From assembly GCA_903927965.1 (NCBI GenBank), contig CAIYPA010000258.1, forward strand, positions 1-64,000: a stretch of DNA of 64,000 nt, written 5' to 3'. The notes below the pieces were generated by a model. That model had not been told where the DNA came from. It did not search any database and saw only the letters and a list, made by a program, of their open reading frames with translations. Origin of the DNA: an uncultured Bacteroidia bacterium. Lineage in GTDB: Bacteria; Bacteroidota; Bacteroidia; Bacteroidales; Prolixibacteraceae. Shown one piece after another: positions 20,852-31,752 of the stretch (the first letter of the stretch is position 1; every line of letters starts with the position of its first letter). The translations under genes were made by a program, and so were the position numbers.

Positions 20852-21757
20852 TTATATAAGCCCAATCATGGCTGAAGTCGTGTGCAATTCTCCCGGTTGA
20901 AGGCTGATTACATCATCGAATGCGTTTACAGCTTCGATGCAAACAAAAGTCTTGTACCCGTCATCCGGTAGGTCATTGATTTGGGCACAGGTTTCGGACC
21001 ATGGGTTCCAAACCGTTGTAATTTTGCTACCTGCCTTTGCTACCTGAATATTCCTTCCGAAGTTTGGGTCTTCAATATAGCATGTCGATTCGGTATTGTG
21101 GAAATGTCGTGTCTCGGCTTTATGGATTTCAATTTTGGCCGATTCCTGTACAAAATCGTTGGGTTCATCCAGAAGCTGGCTGTGATAATGCGCTCCCTGT
21201 AATCCTGATATTTTAACATTCTCAATATCAGAGATATTGTAATAGGAATGTAACGCACAGGTATAATCAAAAACCTCATTTGACTGGTTAATTACACGCA
21301 GGCTGATTTCAAGTTTTGCACCTACAACGACTGCAATTGTCGCACAAAAATCATTCGGAAAATAAATTTTAGTTTCTTCCGAAGAACAAAGTCTCAGATT
21401 GACAAAAGTTTCCCCTCCCAGTTTTGTGCCAGTTTCAACAACTTCCCAAACCACCAGGCGTCCAAAGCCATGTTGTGGTTTCTTTGGGTCAGACTTATGC
21501 GGACCGAACCATGGAAAACAAACAGGTATGCCTCCCCTGATCGGTTTACCAACTTCGAAATTGCTGTCAGGGCTCATCCACAGAATGTCACGTGAATTGT
21601 TAGGCCGGTAACTCGTTACGTGTGCACCATACAAGCAAATACTTGCAGTTGCAAATTTGTTCCTAAAGTCCAGAAAAACAAATCCATTTTCCGATTTCGT
21701 AAATATCAGTTCCCCCTCAATTCCGAACTGCTCACTCAATTTTTTAATGTCTGACAT
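20852..21757 (-). CDS. D-hexose-6-phosphate mutarotase / aldose 1-epimerase family
   Basis: ICLYGAHVTSYRPNNSRDILWMSPDSNFEVGKPIRGGIPVCFPWFGPH. Confidence 0.92.
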   Translation of the reverse strand: MSDIKKLSEQFGIEGELIFTKSENGFVFLDFRNKFATASICLYGAHVTSYRPNNSRDILWMSPDSNFEVGKPIRGGIPVCFPWFGPHKSDPKKPQHGFGRLVVWEVVETGTKLGGETFVNLRLCSSEETKIYFPNDFCATIAVVVGAKLEISLRVINQSNEVFDYTCALHSYYNISDIENVKISGLQGAHYHSQLLDEPNDFVQESAKIEIHKAETRHFHNTESTCYIEDPNFGRNIQVAKAGSKITTVWNPWSETCAQINDLPDDGYKTFVCIEAVNAFDDVISLQPGELHTTSAMIGLI

Positions 21758-21903
21758 GAATATTTTAATTATTAATTATATATCTGATTATTAAATATCT
21801 ATAATTTGTTTTTATATTTCACTATTCAAATATTTCCATTTATTTCTTTATTTCAACGTTTATCCCCATTTCTTCATTACTTAATTTTTAATTCTTTTAT
21901 TCC

Positions 21904-24198
21904 TCATTTTCCCCTCCTGTTAAACAGCATATAACCAAAACTTGCCTGGAGATAAAATTTTGGGTCACCGCTACTGTAATAATTCAACAATAAACTTGCA
22001 GGACCAAACCGGGTATGTACCACAAACCCGCCACACCCTAAAAACTGATTGGAGGTGAAAAGGTTTGTGTTGTAATAGGACCTATTGTTTTCAGTTCTTA
22101 ACAAATCCTGAAATGGCTGAAAATAATAACCTTCGAGGCGAATGTGGGTTGAAGGAGAAACCGGGATGATTGCCTTTAAACCTCCTGCAAAATAATGGTC
22201 AGCCCTGAGGTATGGTAAGTACCTTATTGAACTGTTAACTGTGGGAGAAAAATCTTTTGCTGAAATAATTGATGAAGTGTAGTTATTGTATAGAGTTTTG
22301 GTCGAAAAATATGAATCAGTGACAATTCCAAGCGTCAGCCATTTGGCTGTTTTAAAGTACCGTTCATAACTTAGCTCCAACTCTATATAATTATGCTTAT
22401 TCCTCACAAATGGTTTGCCCTGACTGGTTGAACCCGGGCGCTCCTTTTCAGTCCCAAATAGATAATTGGCTTCAAATTTCAACATTTTGCCCTCAGTTGG
22501 ATACTGCTTACTATTAAAGGTTTTTACTTCAAATAAGGATTGTAAATTGCCGGCAGTAAAAGTTGTGTGGTCAGGTTCATCATTCCTGGTATAGTTTGTT
22601 GTTTGAAAATATTCGTCAATCCGGTTAAGGAAATTTATCCCGACCTCCCATTTTGAGGAGGTTTTTGCTGGAAAGCAGATGTTCAGTTGAAGGTTGTCCT
22701 CATTCCTGATCACATAATGTGGCCGGTTGTCCTCAAAGAAAAGTTCGGTTGATCCTGAAAAATAATTCCATCTGTTTTTGATATAATAGGCTTCGAGTGC
22801 GAAAAGATGTTTTGTGGTAAAATTCAATCGTGATCCCAACAGAAAAGAACTATAAAATTTACCAATGTGAAGATTGGATTGGATAGTAATCGGGAGATTG
22901 TTGAAAAGCCTGTAATCGAGGCCAATATAACCCTGATTGACGTCTGAGAGCGAAAAATACCCACCAACACCCACTGCCAATGGGTTTTGCTGTTCGGCTT
23001 TAAGTTGCAGGCCATAATATCCGGTTAATGTGTCATAATCGGCAGTTGGCAAAAGCGATTTGATTTTATCATCGGCCAGAATTTTGAAATATTCACTTTT
23101 TAATTCGTCGAGGTTAAATGTTTTCGATTTATGACGAATGGACCTGATAATGTAATATCTCTGTGATCCATCGACACCCGATACTTGTATGTTGTTAAAG
23201 ATCATAGTGGGGCATCTGTCTTGAAATTGTTTGCGTTTGCGGTCAATCTCTTCAATATTGGTTGTCCGGCTTACCCGAGATTTAATCTCCTCCATATGTG
23301 ACATTGTAGTCTCATATCCAATTTTCACAGTCTCTTCGGCCTTGTCAAAATCGAGAAGAGGAATATGCCTGACAGGTGATGTGATCATAATTCCCAGACT
23401 ATCAGGTATTGAATATTTTGTTTTACGCATCATCAAATTTTCAATCTGAAGCAATAGGTCATCCTTAAATGGTTTTTTGTCCTTGAAATCTGCAGCACTT
23501 CCAATTAAAATATCAGGATTAAAATTTTGCCTCATTACATCGGTTGGAAAGTTATTTAAGATGCCGCCATCGAAAAGCAAAACACTGTCGATTTCAATGG
23601 GTTTAAAATAGAAGGGAATTGTCATTGAAGCCCTTATCGCTGATCCAAGGTCACCCCTGCGGAAATTTACCGTGTCGTTGCGGTAAATATCGGTGGCCAC
23701 ACAGCGAAATGGGACAAACAGTTTGTCAAAATCGCCTTTCGCTTGTGTTGACGCAGGACTGAACAAATTCATAAAAGCAAAATCCATTTGACTTGGAGGG
23801 ACTACATTGGTCGGAAGTGACAATTTCATCTTTTCGTCCTTTTTTGCAAAGTCAAGATCGATAAATGAAGGGTTTTCATCAAGTTGCTTGAAATAATAGA
23901 TGTACTTTGGCGGAATAATACCTGTTGACCAATGTTTGAAATCTTCTGATTTAAATAGTTCTTCCATTTGTTTGGGCGAATAACCTGACGCATACAGGCC
24001 TCCAATAATTGCACCCATGGAAGTACCTGTAATATAATCGATTGGAACATTGTTCTCTTCAAGTGCCTTAATTACGCCAATGTGGACAAGACCTTTCGCT
24101 CCTCCCCCACTTAACACAAGCCCGACTTTCTGAGCAATTCCTGTTAATGGAATAATGTAAACAAATATCAAAATAAACAAAAACCTAATGGTCTTCAT
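21904..24198 (-). CDS. Patatin-like phospholipase with C-terminal outer-membrane beta-barrel
   Basis: GLVLSGGGAKGLVHIGVIKALEENNVPIDYITGTSMGAIIGGLYASGY; DGGILNNFPTDV; barrel-like C-terminus. Confidence 0.92.
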   Translation of the reverse strand: MKTIRFLFILIFVYIIPLTGIAQKVGLVLSGGGAKGLVHIGVIKALEENNVPIDYITGTSMGAIIGGLYASGYSPKQMEELFKSEDFKHWSTGIIPPKYIYYFKQLDENPSFIDLDFAKKDEKMKLSLPTNVVPPSQMDFAFMNLFSPASTQAKGDFDKLFVPFRCVATDIYRNDTVNFRRGDLGSAIRASMTIPFYFKPIEIDSVLLFDGGILNNFPTDVMRQNFNPDILIGSAADFKDKKPFKDDLLLQIENLMMRKTKYSIPDSLGIMITSPVRHIPLLDFDKAEETVKIGYETTMSHMEEIKSRVSRTTNIEEIDRKRKQFQDRCPTMIFNNIQVSGVDGSQRYYIIRSIRHKSKTFNLDELKSEYFKILADDKIKSLLPTADYDTLTGYYGLQLKAEQQNPLAVGVGGYFSLSDVNQGYIGLDYRLFNNLPITIQSNLHIGKFYSSFLLGSRLNFTTKHLFALEAYYIKNRWNYFSGSTELFFEDNRPHYVIRNEDNLQLNICFPAKTSSKWEVGINFLNRIDEYFQTTNYTRNDEPDHTTFTAGNLQSLFEVKTFNSKQYPTEGKMLKFEANYLFGTEKERPGSTSQGKPFVRNKHNYIELELSYERYFKTAKWLTLGIVTDSYFSTKTLYNNYTSSIISAKDFSPTVNSSIRYLPYLRADHYFAGGLKAIIPVSPSTHIRLEGYYFQPFQDLLRTENNRSYYNTNLFTSNQFLGCGGFVVHTRFGPASLLLNYYSSGDPKFYLQASFGYMLFNRRGK

Positions 24199-24304
24199 GG
24201 TCTAATGTCTTAGGTTGCAAAACGAAATTTTAAATCCCTAAAATCTATTTCTATTACCTATTTCCTTTCTTCCCGAATAATTCTGTTGGAAACTCAAGCC
24301 CGTT

Positions 24305-24330
24305 GCTCCATGCCCCAAGCTCCATGCCCC
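24305..24330. repeat. 14-bp direct repeat gctccatgccccaa x2
   Basis: Read directly: GCTCCATGCCCC at 24305-24316 and 24319-24330. Confidence 0.95.
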
Positions 24331-24353
24331 TTACCCCGTTCTCCCGTTTCCCC

Positions 24354-25277
24354 TTAAACATCCTCAATCTTATGCCTCAACGATTTAAACCCTTCCCCAA
24401 GGATTTCACTGGCATCCATTATTGTAATAAATGCATGAGGATCAATACTATTAATGAATTCTTCAAGAACAGCAACTTCTCTACGGGTGACTACGGTAAA
24501 TATAATGTTTTTCTCCAAATTGGTAAACATTCCCTGTCCTTTTAGATAAGTGCCTCCCCGTTCGAGATCAACGATGATTTTTTGCCTGATCTCTACATGA
24601 TGGTCGGAAATAATGATCAATGCTTTGTTATAGTTTGCACCTTCAAGGATCAGGTCGATTGCCCGGCCAGTAATAAATATCGTGATCATACTGTAAAGCG
24701 GTATCTGCCAGTCCTTAAACGCTGCCAACGCAACCAATACGATAGCAGTATCCACCCAGATCAGCATCTGACCAATCGGGATCCTGGTATAACGTGTTAT
24801 GATCATTGCAATAATATCGCTTCCTCCCGAAGTGGCCTTTGCTTTAAAGATCAATCCCAGTCCGATTCCGGTCAATACACCTCCAAAGATGCACGAAAGC
24901 AAAACATCCTTAACCAAAGGTGCGTCTCCGACTTCACGCATCATGGTGATCGCATCCATAAAAATGGAAGATGAAACAAACCCATAGATAGTTTTTATTC
25001 CAAAGCGCGAACCCAAAAGTTTGATTCCAAAGTAAGTTAATGGAATATTTACCAATAAGTTGAACAGTCCAATGGGAAACCCTCCAGGCCAAAATGACAT
25101 CCCTTTCGACAAGTAATATACAATAATTCCCAAACCATAAACACCACCAGGAACGATCTTGTGCGGAGTGACGAAGAAGACATACCCAACTGCCATGATG
25201 AATGAACCTACGGTGATAAATCCATAGTCCACAAACCACTGTTTGCTGAACAACTTTTCCTTGATTATAAACGACAT
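24354..25277 (-). CDS. YitT family membrane protein (DUF2179 C-terminus)
   Basis: Multi-TM; KATSGGSDIIAMIITRYTRIPIGQMLIWVDTAIVL; C-terminal RGGTYLKGQGMFT..VVTRREVAVLEEFINSIDPHAFITIMDA. Confidence 0.92.
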   Translation of the reverse strand: MSFIIKEKLFSKQWFVDYGFITVGSFIMAVGYVFFVTPHKIVPGGVYGLGIIVYYLSKGMSFWPGGFPIGLFNLLVNIPLTYFGIKLLGSRFGIKTIYGFVSSSIFMDAITMMREVGDAPLVKDVLLSCIFGGVLTGIGLGLIFKAKATSGGSDIIAMIITRYTRIPIGQMLIWVDTAIVLVALAAFKDWQIPLYSMITIFITGRAIDLILEGANYNKALIIISDHHVEIRQKIIVDLERGGTYLKGQGMFTNLEKNIIFTVVTRREVAVLEEFINSIDPHAFITIMDASEILGEGFKSLRHKIEDV

Positions 25278-25311
25278 ATACTGTCCATAATTTTTTCGAA
25301 AATTAGCAAAA

Positions 25312-25341
25312 AAAAAGGATTCCTTTTGAGGAATCCTTTTT
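25312..25341 (-). terminator. Rho-independent terminator of rplS
   Basis: aaaaaggattcc-ttttga-ggaatccttttt perfect stem with flanking A/T runs. Confidence 0.88.
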
Positions 25342-25356
25342 AAAATGTTTTTGTTC

Positions 25357-25710
25357 TTAGAATCTTTTTTCCTTGATCCTGGCTTTTTTACCGGTCAGAT
25401 CGCGAAGATAGAACAGGCGTGCACGGCGTACACGGCCCATACGGTTGACTTCTACGCCATCTATAAAAGGGGAAAAGAATGGAAAAATCCTTTCAACACC
25501 AATGTTTCCTGACATTTTACGAACCGTGAATGTCTTTGTTGTTCCTGTGCCTTTAATCTGAATCACAGTACCTTTGTAATTCTGGATTCTTTCTTTGGCA
25601 CCCTCAACGATTTTGTAACGAACTGTGATAGTGTCGCCTGCGTGAAATGAAGGCAATTCTTTCTGCTCACCTAAAAACGCATTTTCTGCAATTTTAATCA
25701 GATCCATCAT
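25357..25710 (-). CDS. rplS: 50S ribosomal protein L19
   Basis: [35 protein letters not shown]...[46 protein letters not shown]. Confidence 0.98.
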   Translation of the reverse strand: MMDLIKIAENAFLGEQKELPSFHAGDTITVRYKIVEGAKERIQNYKGTVIQIKGTGTTKTFTVRKMSGNIGVERIFPFFSPFIDGVEVNRMGRVRRARLFYLRDLTGKKARIKEKRF

Positions 25711-25950
25711 GATTGATTTTATCTATAATATTAACGAACGCAATATGCACAGTGTCTAATTGTTGACTGTCAGAGATTGCGTACGGAACTGGCCGCAAAA
25801 GTAGATAAAATATTTGGTAAAAAAATCTATTCTTAAAAAAAAACGATCATTGGTGTGCAGAAGAGAGTTGAGAGCAGTTTTTCATTGATTTTCCCATCCA
25901 ATCACTTATCTTTGCATCTTGATGTTTAAGCAACTAAAAAACGGTTTAGT

Positions 25951-27513
25951 ATGTACCAGTCAATTAACACAAGCAATTACACTTTTGAAGATACGATTCG
26001 GGGCAATTATCTATACGTTGACAAAACTGTTTTTTTTCATCAATTGGTTAACGAAGAAAAGGGGTTCTATTTCCTTTCCCGCCCCCGCCGTTTTGGAAAA
26101 TCTTTATCCGTGTCTATTCTTAAAAATATCTTTAAAGGCAACAAAGAATTTTTCGTAGGGCTTAAAATCTATGATATGCCATACGATTGGAAGCCATATC
26201 CCGTTATTAACCTGAATATTTCAAAAGCAGACTGTTCGTCTGCCCAGCAACTCAACAAAGGATTGTGCATTATTTTACAGGATAAGGCCCGTGAATTGGG
26301 AATTGAGCTTTCTGGTGAAACAAAATCTGGCTATCTTTTTGGAGAGTTGATCAATAAAGCCAAAGACCTGGGCAAAGTAGTCATCCTTATTGACGAATAC
26401 GACAAACCTCTGGTCGAAAATATCTATGCCCCTCATATTGAAGAGATTCGACAGGTACTCGAAAACTTCTATATCAACATCAAAGCTTCGGACGAAAACC
26501 TGCGGTTTGTTTTTATGACGGGTGTCACCAAATTCTCCAAAGTGTCGGTTTTCTCGAAACTGAACAACTTGCGCGATATTTCTATGAGCGAAGCTTTTGC
26601 GACGATGTATGGCTATACCCAAGATGAAGTCGAACATTATTTTGGCGATAGAATAGATTTGTTGGCAGATAAAAACAAAGTTGACAGAACTAATTACCGT
26701 GAAAGAATCCAAAAGTGGTACAATGGATTCCGATTTCACGAAGATGCGCCTACAGTTTATAACCCTGTGTCGTTGGGAATGTTTCTTAACGAAGGGGGTA
26801 GGTTCAATAATTTTTGGTTTTCGACAGGTAGCCCTTCCTTTATCTTCAAAGTTTTAAAACGGCAGAACATCGATTTTTTTGATACGTTGTTCAATCCGGT
26901 TGACAGTGTAATCCTCGACTCATTCGATGTGGCCAATATGGAGGCAGCACCACTTTTGCTCCAGACAGGCTACTTAACCATCGATAGGGTTGAAATACTG
27001 ATGAACGAGCCTGTTTATTTTCTGCGTTTTCCCAATATGGAAATTGAAACAGCTTTTGAGAAACATTTGGTAAGTTCGATGGCAGAACGGAGCCTTGAAG
27101 TTGTAACCTCCGAAATCAAACAGTTGCAGATGGCATTGGTTACCAACAATACAAAGGATATTGAACGCATCCTGAAAAGCCACATTGCAGCAATACCGTA
27201 TGCCAATCGCAGCGACATGGAAGAAAATTACCAAAACATTATCTATTCCGTTTTCAGGTTGTTAGGGGCTGAAATCCACAACGAAGTGCATATGAACAAT
27301 GGCCGCATCGATGCTGTCATTGTGAACCGCGACCATATCTATATTTTTGAATTCAAAATGGACCAACCTGCAAAAATCGCCATTGACCAGATCAAAGAAA
27401 AAGGTTATGCCATACCCTATCTCAACAGTGGCAAACCCATTACCCTTATCGGCATCAATTTTTCACGTGAAGTAAGGAACATTGTGGAGTGGATGGAGGA
27501 GGATTTGGCTTGA
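25951..27513 (+). CDS. AAA-ATPase-like / PD-(D/E)XK nuclease family protein
   Basis: YVDKTVFFHQLVNEEKGFYFLSRPRRFGKSLSVSILK; VVILIDEYDKPL; C-terminal GRIDAVIVNRDHIYIFEFKMDQPA. Confidence 0.92.
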   Translation: MYQSINTSNYTFEDTIRGNYLYVDKTVFFHQLVNEEKGFYFLSRPRRFGKSLSVSILKNIFKGNKEFFVGLKIYDMPYDWKPYPVINLNISKADCSSAQQLNKGLCIILQDKARELGIELSGETKSGYLFGELINKAKDLGKVVILIDEYDKPLVENIYAPHIEEIRQVLENFYINIKASDENLRFVFMTGVTKFSKVSVFSKLNNLRDISMSEAFATMYGYTQDEVEHYFGDRIDLLADKNKVDRTNYRERIQKWYNGFRFHEDAPTVYNPVSLGMFLNEGGRFNNFWFSTGSPSFIFKVLKRQNIDFFDTLFNPVDSVILDSFDVANMEAAPLLLQTGYLTIDRVEILMNEPVYFLRFPNMEIETAFEKHLVSSMAERSLEVVTSEIKQLQMALVTNNTKDIERILKSHIAAIPYANRSDMEENYQNIIYSVFRLLGAEIHNEVHMNNGRIDAVIVNRDHIYIFEFKMDQPAKIAIDQIKEKGYAIPYLNSGKPITLIGINFSREVRNIVEWMEEDLA

Positions 27514-27723
27514 CTTCACGAAGCACCTGATAATGTTTTATTTCCCAATCTGTTTTTTTGCTGTAAACCTCGATCCAAAGTGAGACAACCGAATTCAATC
27601 GGTTAAGAACAATTGAAATTCTGGGTTGCGCCACAGACTTTTAATGGAATTGCTATACCCGTCCGAGAGGAGTTTTGCACTTTTCCAAACCTTTGATCGC
27701 GGACGGTTTTGTTGCCGCATCTT

Positions 27724-28029
27724 TTCCCTGGGTTGTGCGGTCCCTTTTCCCAGGGTGGCACGGTCCCAGAATCTTTTGCGCATTTATCGGATTGTGGATC
27801 GGGACCGCTTACCCTGGGTTAGGATATGCTGCCCCTTCAGGGTGTGGACCTCAGAAGGAATTTGAAAGGCTTCCAAAAGTTTGAATTTTAATTGATTGTG
27901 CTATCAACTTTGCCTTGCACCAACATAATCCCGGCACAATCAACAGGCTGAATGCCTAACATACCCTAGCCCAATGGCAACGCCTTGGGAAACGATGAAA
28001 CAACAACCCAATGGCATCGCCTTGGGAAA
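27724..28029. repeat. REP-like intergenic repeat cluster
   Basis: Near-identical pair TTCCCTGGGTTGTGCGGTCCC (27724-27744)/TTCCCAGGGTGGCACGGTCCC (27747-27767); 23-bp pair cccaatggca(a/t)cgccttgggaaa (27970-27992, 28007-28029), each foldable. Confidence 0.75.
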
Positions 28030-28196
28030 ACAATCAAAATTGTGGATTATGCCCCAAAATTTTAAAAATTGGGGGAGGGATGTTCTCAAAAACAGGATAA
28101 ACTGTTCAAACGGGATTTCAAGTTGGGTCTTGCAGACAACATGAAGTCCTATTTATTAGCAGTGTGTTTACTCTCGTTGATTTTAGTATTTTGTTA

Positions 28197-28775
28197 CTAA
28201 CTAATCCAGCTTTCAACACAAATTATTTTTGACCATTTGTTGGCAATCTTCCTAAATATGAATGTTCCACCGTAAGCACTCAGTCGGCCTGACGAACAAG
28301 AAAATTTTAGTATGACAACACAATGATTTCGAGAGAACAATGGCATGCTGATTGTCCAAAATCCACCTAGTCCATTTTTTTCTCTAAACTTAACCCAGAA
28401 ATCATCTCGACTATTAAATTCTGCCAAAACATCACCAGATATAAGTACTTTATTTTTAAAACATTCGCCAACATTGAACTTAATAGAATTGCTGTTTTGA
28501 TCAAAAATAAAATCAAGATCATCTTTTGAAAATATCGTGTCTAATCTTATTATCTGTAGCGAATCATTAGGACTAAGCACCTTCCATCGCACTTGATCCA
28601 CTAATCTGTCACAATGTTTGAATTCCGAAATTATTGTATCGTTTAAAATATAGTTTAACGTTTCGCAAACTATGGTATCAGGAACTAAACCTTTATTTCT
28701 AAAATTGTTTCCTGTCAATGTCTTGTTACTAGAAAGGATCGCACAAATAATTATAATGAATACGTATTTGAACAT
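28197..28775 (-). CDS. Hypothetical protein with N-terminal signal/TM
   Basis: 192-aa ORF with hydrophobic N-terminus; no family recognised. Confidence 0.6.
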   Translation of the reverse strand: MFKYVFIIIICAILSSNKTLTGNNFRNKGLVPDTIVCETLNYILNDTIISEFKHCDRLVDQVRWKVLSPNDSLQIIRLDTIFSKDDLDFIFDQNSNSIKFNVGECFKNKVLISGDVLAEFNSRDDFWVKFREKNGLGGFWTISMPLFSRNHCVVILKFSCSSGRLSAYGGTFIFRKIANKWSKIICVESWIS

Positions 28776-28921
28776 TTTATTCCCAAATAAGAAGCGACTT
28801 TACAACTCAGTTTTGAAATTACTGTCAAAAAGAATATCTATTCACCTCAAACTTTAAGATGGTGAACAATGCCTTCTAAAATCAGCGTGCTTAATGCAAC
28901 TTTTATTAGTTTCATAGTCAA

Positions 28922-28986
28922 ATTGCCAGCAGCAAGCCGCAAGTTGCAAGCCGCAAGTTGCCAGTTGCCAGCCGCTAATTGCCAGC
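28922..28986. repeat. Degenerate (a)gttgcc/agc tandem array
   Basis: ttgccagcagcaagccgcaagttgcaagccgcaagttgccagttgccagccgctaattgccagcc, ends at C1 peptidase stop codon. Confidence 0.85.
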
Positions 28987-30195
28987 CTACAGCTTCAGCT
29001 TCTTCCTGATCCCATCTGGCAAAGCAGCCTTATTGATCAATATCGATGTTGTTTTGTAACGGAAATAGGGTTGTGAGCAATAAAAATAACCTTTGTAGCT
29101 ATTGTAACTGCCCCAAGAATTCTTCACCTTGTAGTAAGGAGTACCGTTTTGATCCTTTGCCAATCCAACAATATGCATTGCATGGTCATCGGTCGTTTCT
29201 AGGTTGTCGAAAGCCAATTGCCTGATTTCTTGTGTGATCACCCTTTCTTTGCCAGGTTTGTCAAACTTGTAAATTGCCGCATCCTTCTCTTTTTCGGAAA
29301 GAGAATCCCATTTTGCAATTTCTGCCCCGGTGATGTTCGCGGGAATCTTATCGGGTACAACAGCGATCCCTTTTTGAGAAGTGGCGAATCCTTTGTCGCT
29401 CGAATCGGCTGCCCAAAGTACCGAATAACCTTTATTAAGCGAATAATCGACAATTTCCTGAAGTTCGTCAAGTGGAACATTGTAATAACTACTCCACAAC
29501 CAATTGTCAGGAACTTCAAGGATAAACTGTTGATAAAATGGGTGGTGCGAAAATGATGTCAATTGAATGTAATCGTCACTTTTAAGGCCGCAATATTCCG
29601 ATGCAAACGATTTGGGAGTATAGGTCTTATTCTTGTATTCAAAACTTAATGGAAGTTGGCCAAGGTACGAGTCGATTGTTTGATTGAACGCTGAATCCCA
29701 AACTGGCGTCAATTTCCTATTTTTGTTCTCAACAACTGCTTCTACCATTTTCAGCAGCACTTCGTCCATTTCGCCATGAACATGTTTGTCTTCACCATAT
29801 TTTAGGCCAGAATATATATTCTCAGGAGCAAGGCCATAATTGTCAAGAACATAAAGCGCATCATAAGGTTCTCCACCACCGCCAAAGTTGGTCTTTCCAG
29901 TCATCCTGACATATTTTACAGCTTTATCACGATAGCAGTTGTTCACTACAAACATTTCAGACAAGTCAACCTCGGGCTTGCCCATACGCAACATCTCGGA
30001 TTCAAAAAACGACATGGACGAAAATGCCCAACATGTTCCGGTCCGGTTTTGGTTCTTTACAGGAGTATTGGGAACCTCCTTGATCAATTCAAATTTATAA
30101 CCATCCTGATTGGCCTTTTGGGCGTTCGAAGAAAGTATGATCAGTAATAGCGACAGTGTAAGAAAGAATCTCTTGCTGGTAACTTTCATATTCAT
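28987..30195 (-). CDS. C1-family (papain/bleomycin hydrolase-like) peptidase, secreted
   Basis: Signal peptide; PVKNQNRTGTCWAFSSMSFFESE; DDHAMHIVGLA; KVKNSWG. Confidence 0.9.
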   Translation of the reverse strand: MNMKVTSKRFFLTLSLLLIILSSNAQKANQDGYKFELIKEVPNTPVKNQNRTGTCWAFSSMSFFESEMLRMGKPEVDLSEMFVVNNCYRDKAVKYVRMTGKTNFGGGGEPYDALYVLDNYGLAPENIYSGLKYGEDKHVHGEMDEVLLKMVEAVVENKNRKLTPVWDSAFNQTIDSYLGQLPLSFEYKNKTYTPKSFASEYCGLKSDDYIQLTSFSHHPFYQQFILEVPDNWLWSSYYNVPLDELQEIVDYSLNKGYSVLWAADSSDKGFATSQKGIAVVPDKIPANITGAEIAKWDSLSEKEKDAAIYKFDKPGKERVITQEIRQLAFDNLETTDDHAMHIVGLAKDQNGTPYYKVKNSWGSYNSYKGYFYCSQPYFRYKTTSILINKAALPDGIRKKLKL

Positions 30196-30267
30196 AATAG
30201 GTGATTTGTTTTGTTGCGCAAAATAGAAAAATCATTTGACTTAGAACATGCTTTTTTTCACAATTTG

Positions 30268-31572
30268 TCAATACTTTGTATGATTAGGGCGGTTCCACAA
30301 TTGATAAAGGTTTTCGATCGGATGATCGGTCCCATTGTAAATGATCTGATTCACAAATCCTGATGATTTCTGGGGGACAAAACCAATGGCTCCGGTTGAG
30401 ATGTAATTGACAGCAGCTTTCAGGCACTCGTCATTCAAATCACCCCAATCTTGTGTGGGACTGTCATTTACAGCAAAGTCCACAGGTATCCCATCAAAAT
30501 AATCGGTAAATCCCACCGAATTTGTATTTCGGAAACTGATTGGTGCAACAGCCAGGTTGAGGGTCGTATTCCCTTCAATGTTCATTCCCACCGGTTTTCC
30601 ATGGGTTTTTGACCCGATCAATTTGATGTTCAGATATGGTTTCAACCCGCTTATTACCAATTCACTTGCGGAAGCAGTTCCGGAAGTTGTAATAATGACC
30701 AGCTTATCCAATTGAATACTATTGTATTTCAAACCAATTTTGTACGAATAACCCATTCTTGTATGTTTGTTGTTATACGTCAGCGTATTGTAAATTTTAT
30801 CCTTGTTTGGTTTTCCGGCAATCAAAGCTACAAGTGAATCGGCACAATCCAAAGTTCCCCCACCATTGTAACGCATATCAAGTATCATATCAGTAACTCC
30901 TTGACTGACAAACTTATCAAATGTAGTATTAAGCTCCTTGACCGAGCTTCCCAGAAAATCGCTAAAAACGAAGTACCCAATTTTTTTTGCCCCCCTGGAA
31001 AAAACGGTTGAGTATTGCACCGAATTGATCCCGATTACCCCTTTGGTCATCTGAATGGACGTTTCAGTCCCATCGTTTTTAATAAATACAAATGTGTTTG
31101 TGGTATTGGCAAGGGCAGTATTAAAGTCAGCCGAAGTCATTGCAGATACAGGGCTTCCATTGATCGACTTCATTACCCATCCGCGTTTTACCCCGGCTCT
31201 GCCCATTGCACTATTGTCATACACAAAAAAAATCCGAAGGTTTTTGAGGTTGTCATAACCAAATCCAAAACCCCATCCTGTTGTTTCACCATCCTGCAAC
31301 AATTTCATCATATCTGTATAGGGCATTGTAAAGCTCCACCGGTCCTGTGAATAACGGATTTTATTGATATAATCATCAGGAGTTGAAATGGAAGGTAGAT
31401 CGACTGTTGGCATGGATTCATACCAGAGATACAGATCATTGAATGTATCCGCCGTATATTGTACTTTGGGATCAATTGTCAATGCTTCAGATTGTTGTGG
31501 GTCTTTTTTGCATCCCAATACCAGGACCGCACAAACAATGAAAACCAAGAATTTTAATTTGTTCATTACCAA
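30268..31572 (-). CDS. S41 family peptidase lipoprotein with PDZ-like domain
   Basis: Lipobox VLGCKK; DMILDMRYNGGGTLDCADSL; ITTSGTASASELVISGLKPY. Confidence 0.9.
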   Translation of the reverse strand: MVMNKLKFLVFIVCAVLVLGCKKDPQQSEALTIDPKVQYTADTFNDLYLWYESMPTVDLPSISTPDDYINKIRYSQDRWSFTMPYTDMMKLLQDGETTGWGFGFGYDNLKNLRIFFVYDNSAMGRAGVKRGWVMKSINGSPVSAMTSADFNTALANTTNTFVFIKNDGTETSIQMTKGVIGINSVQYSTVFSRGAKKIGYFVFSDFLGSSVKELNTTFDKFVSQGVTDMILDMRYNGGGTLDCADSLVALIAGKPNKDKIYNTLTYNNKHTRMGYSYKIGLKYNSIQLDKLVIITTSGTASASELVISGLKPYLNIKLIGSKTHGKPVGMNIEGNTTLNLAVAPISFRNTNSVGFTDYFDGIPVDFAVNDSPTQDWGDLNDECLKAAVNYISTGAIGFVPQKSSGFVNQIIYNGTDHPIENLYQLWNRPNHTKY

Positions 31573-31752
31573 TTAATTTGAAATAAAGACCTTAACTCCA
31601 AAGAAAAGGAAGATGTTGATCCGCCAAAACTTTCAAGGTAAATAGACGGTTTAAGAGCAATTTTCGTGCAAATTTTTGATGACTGGGAGAATTATAGGAA
31701 TATTTAACAATCACGGCCCTAACCCACCCTGTCAGCACTAAATAATTGACAA

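Noticed and set aside
25951-27513. AAA-ATPase/PD-(D/E)XK gene as a defence system
   Set aside because: This family is a common lineage-expanded group in Bacteroidetes with no defence partners adjacent; insufficient evidence.
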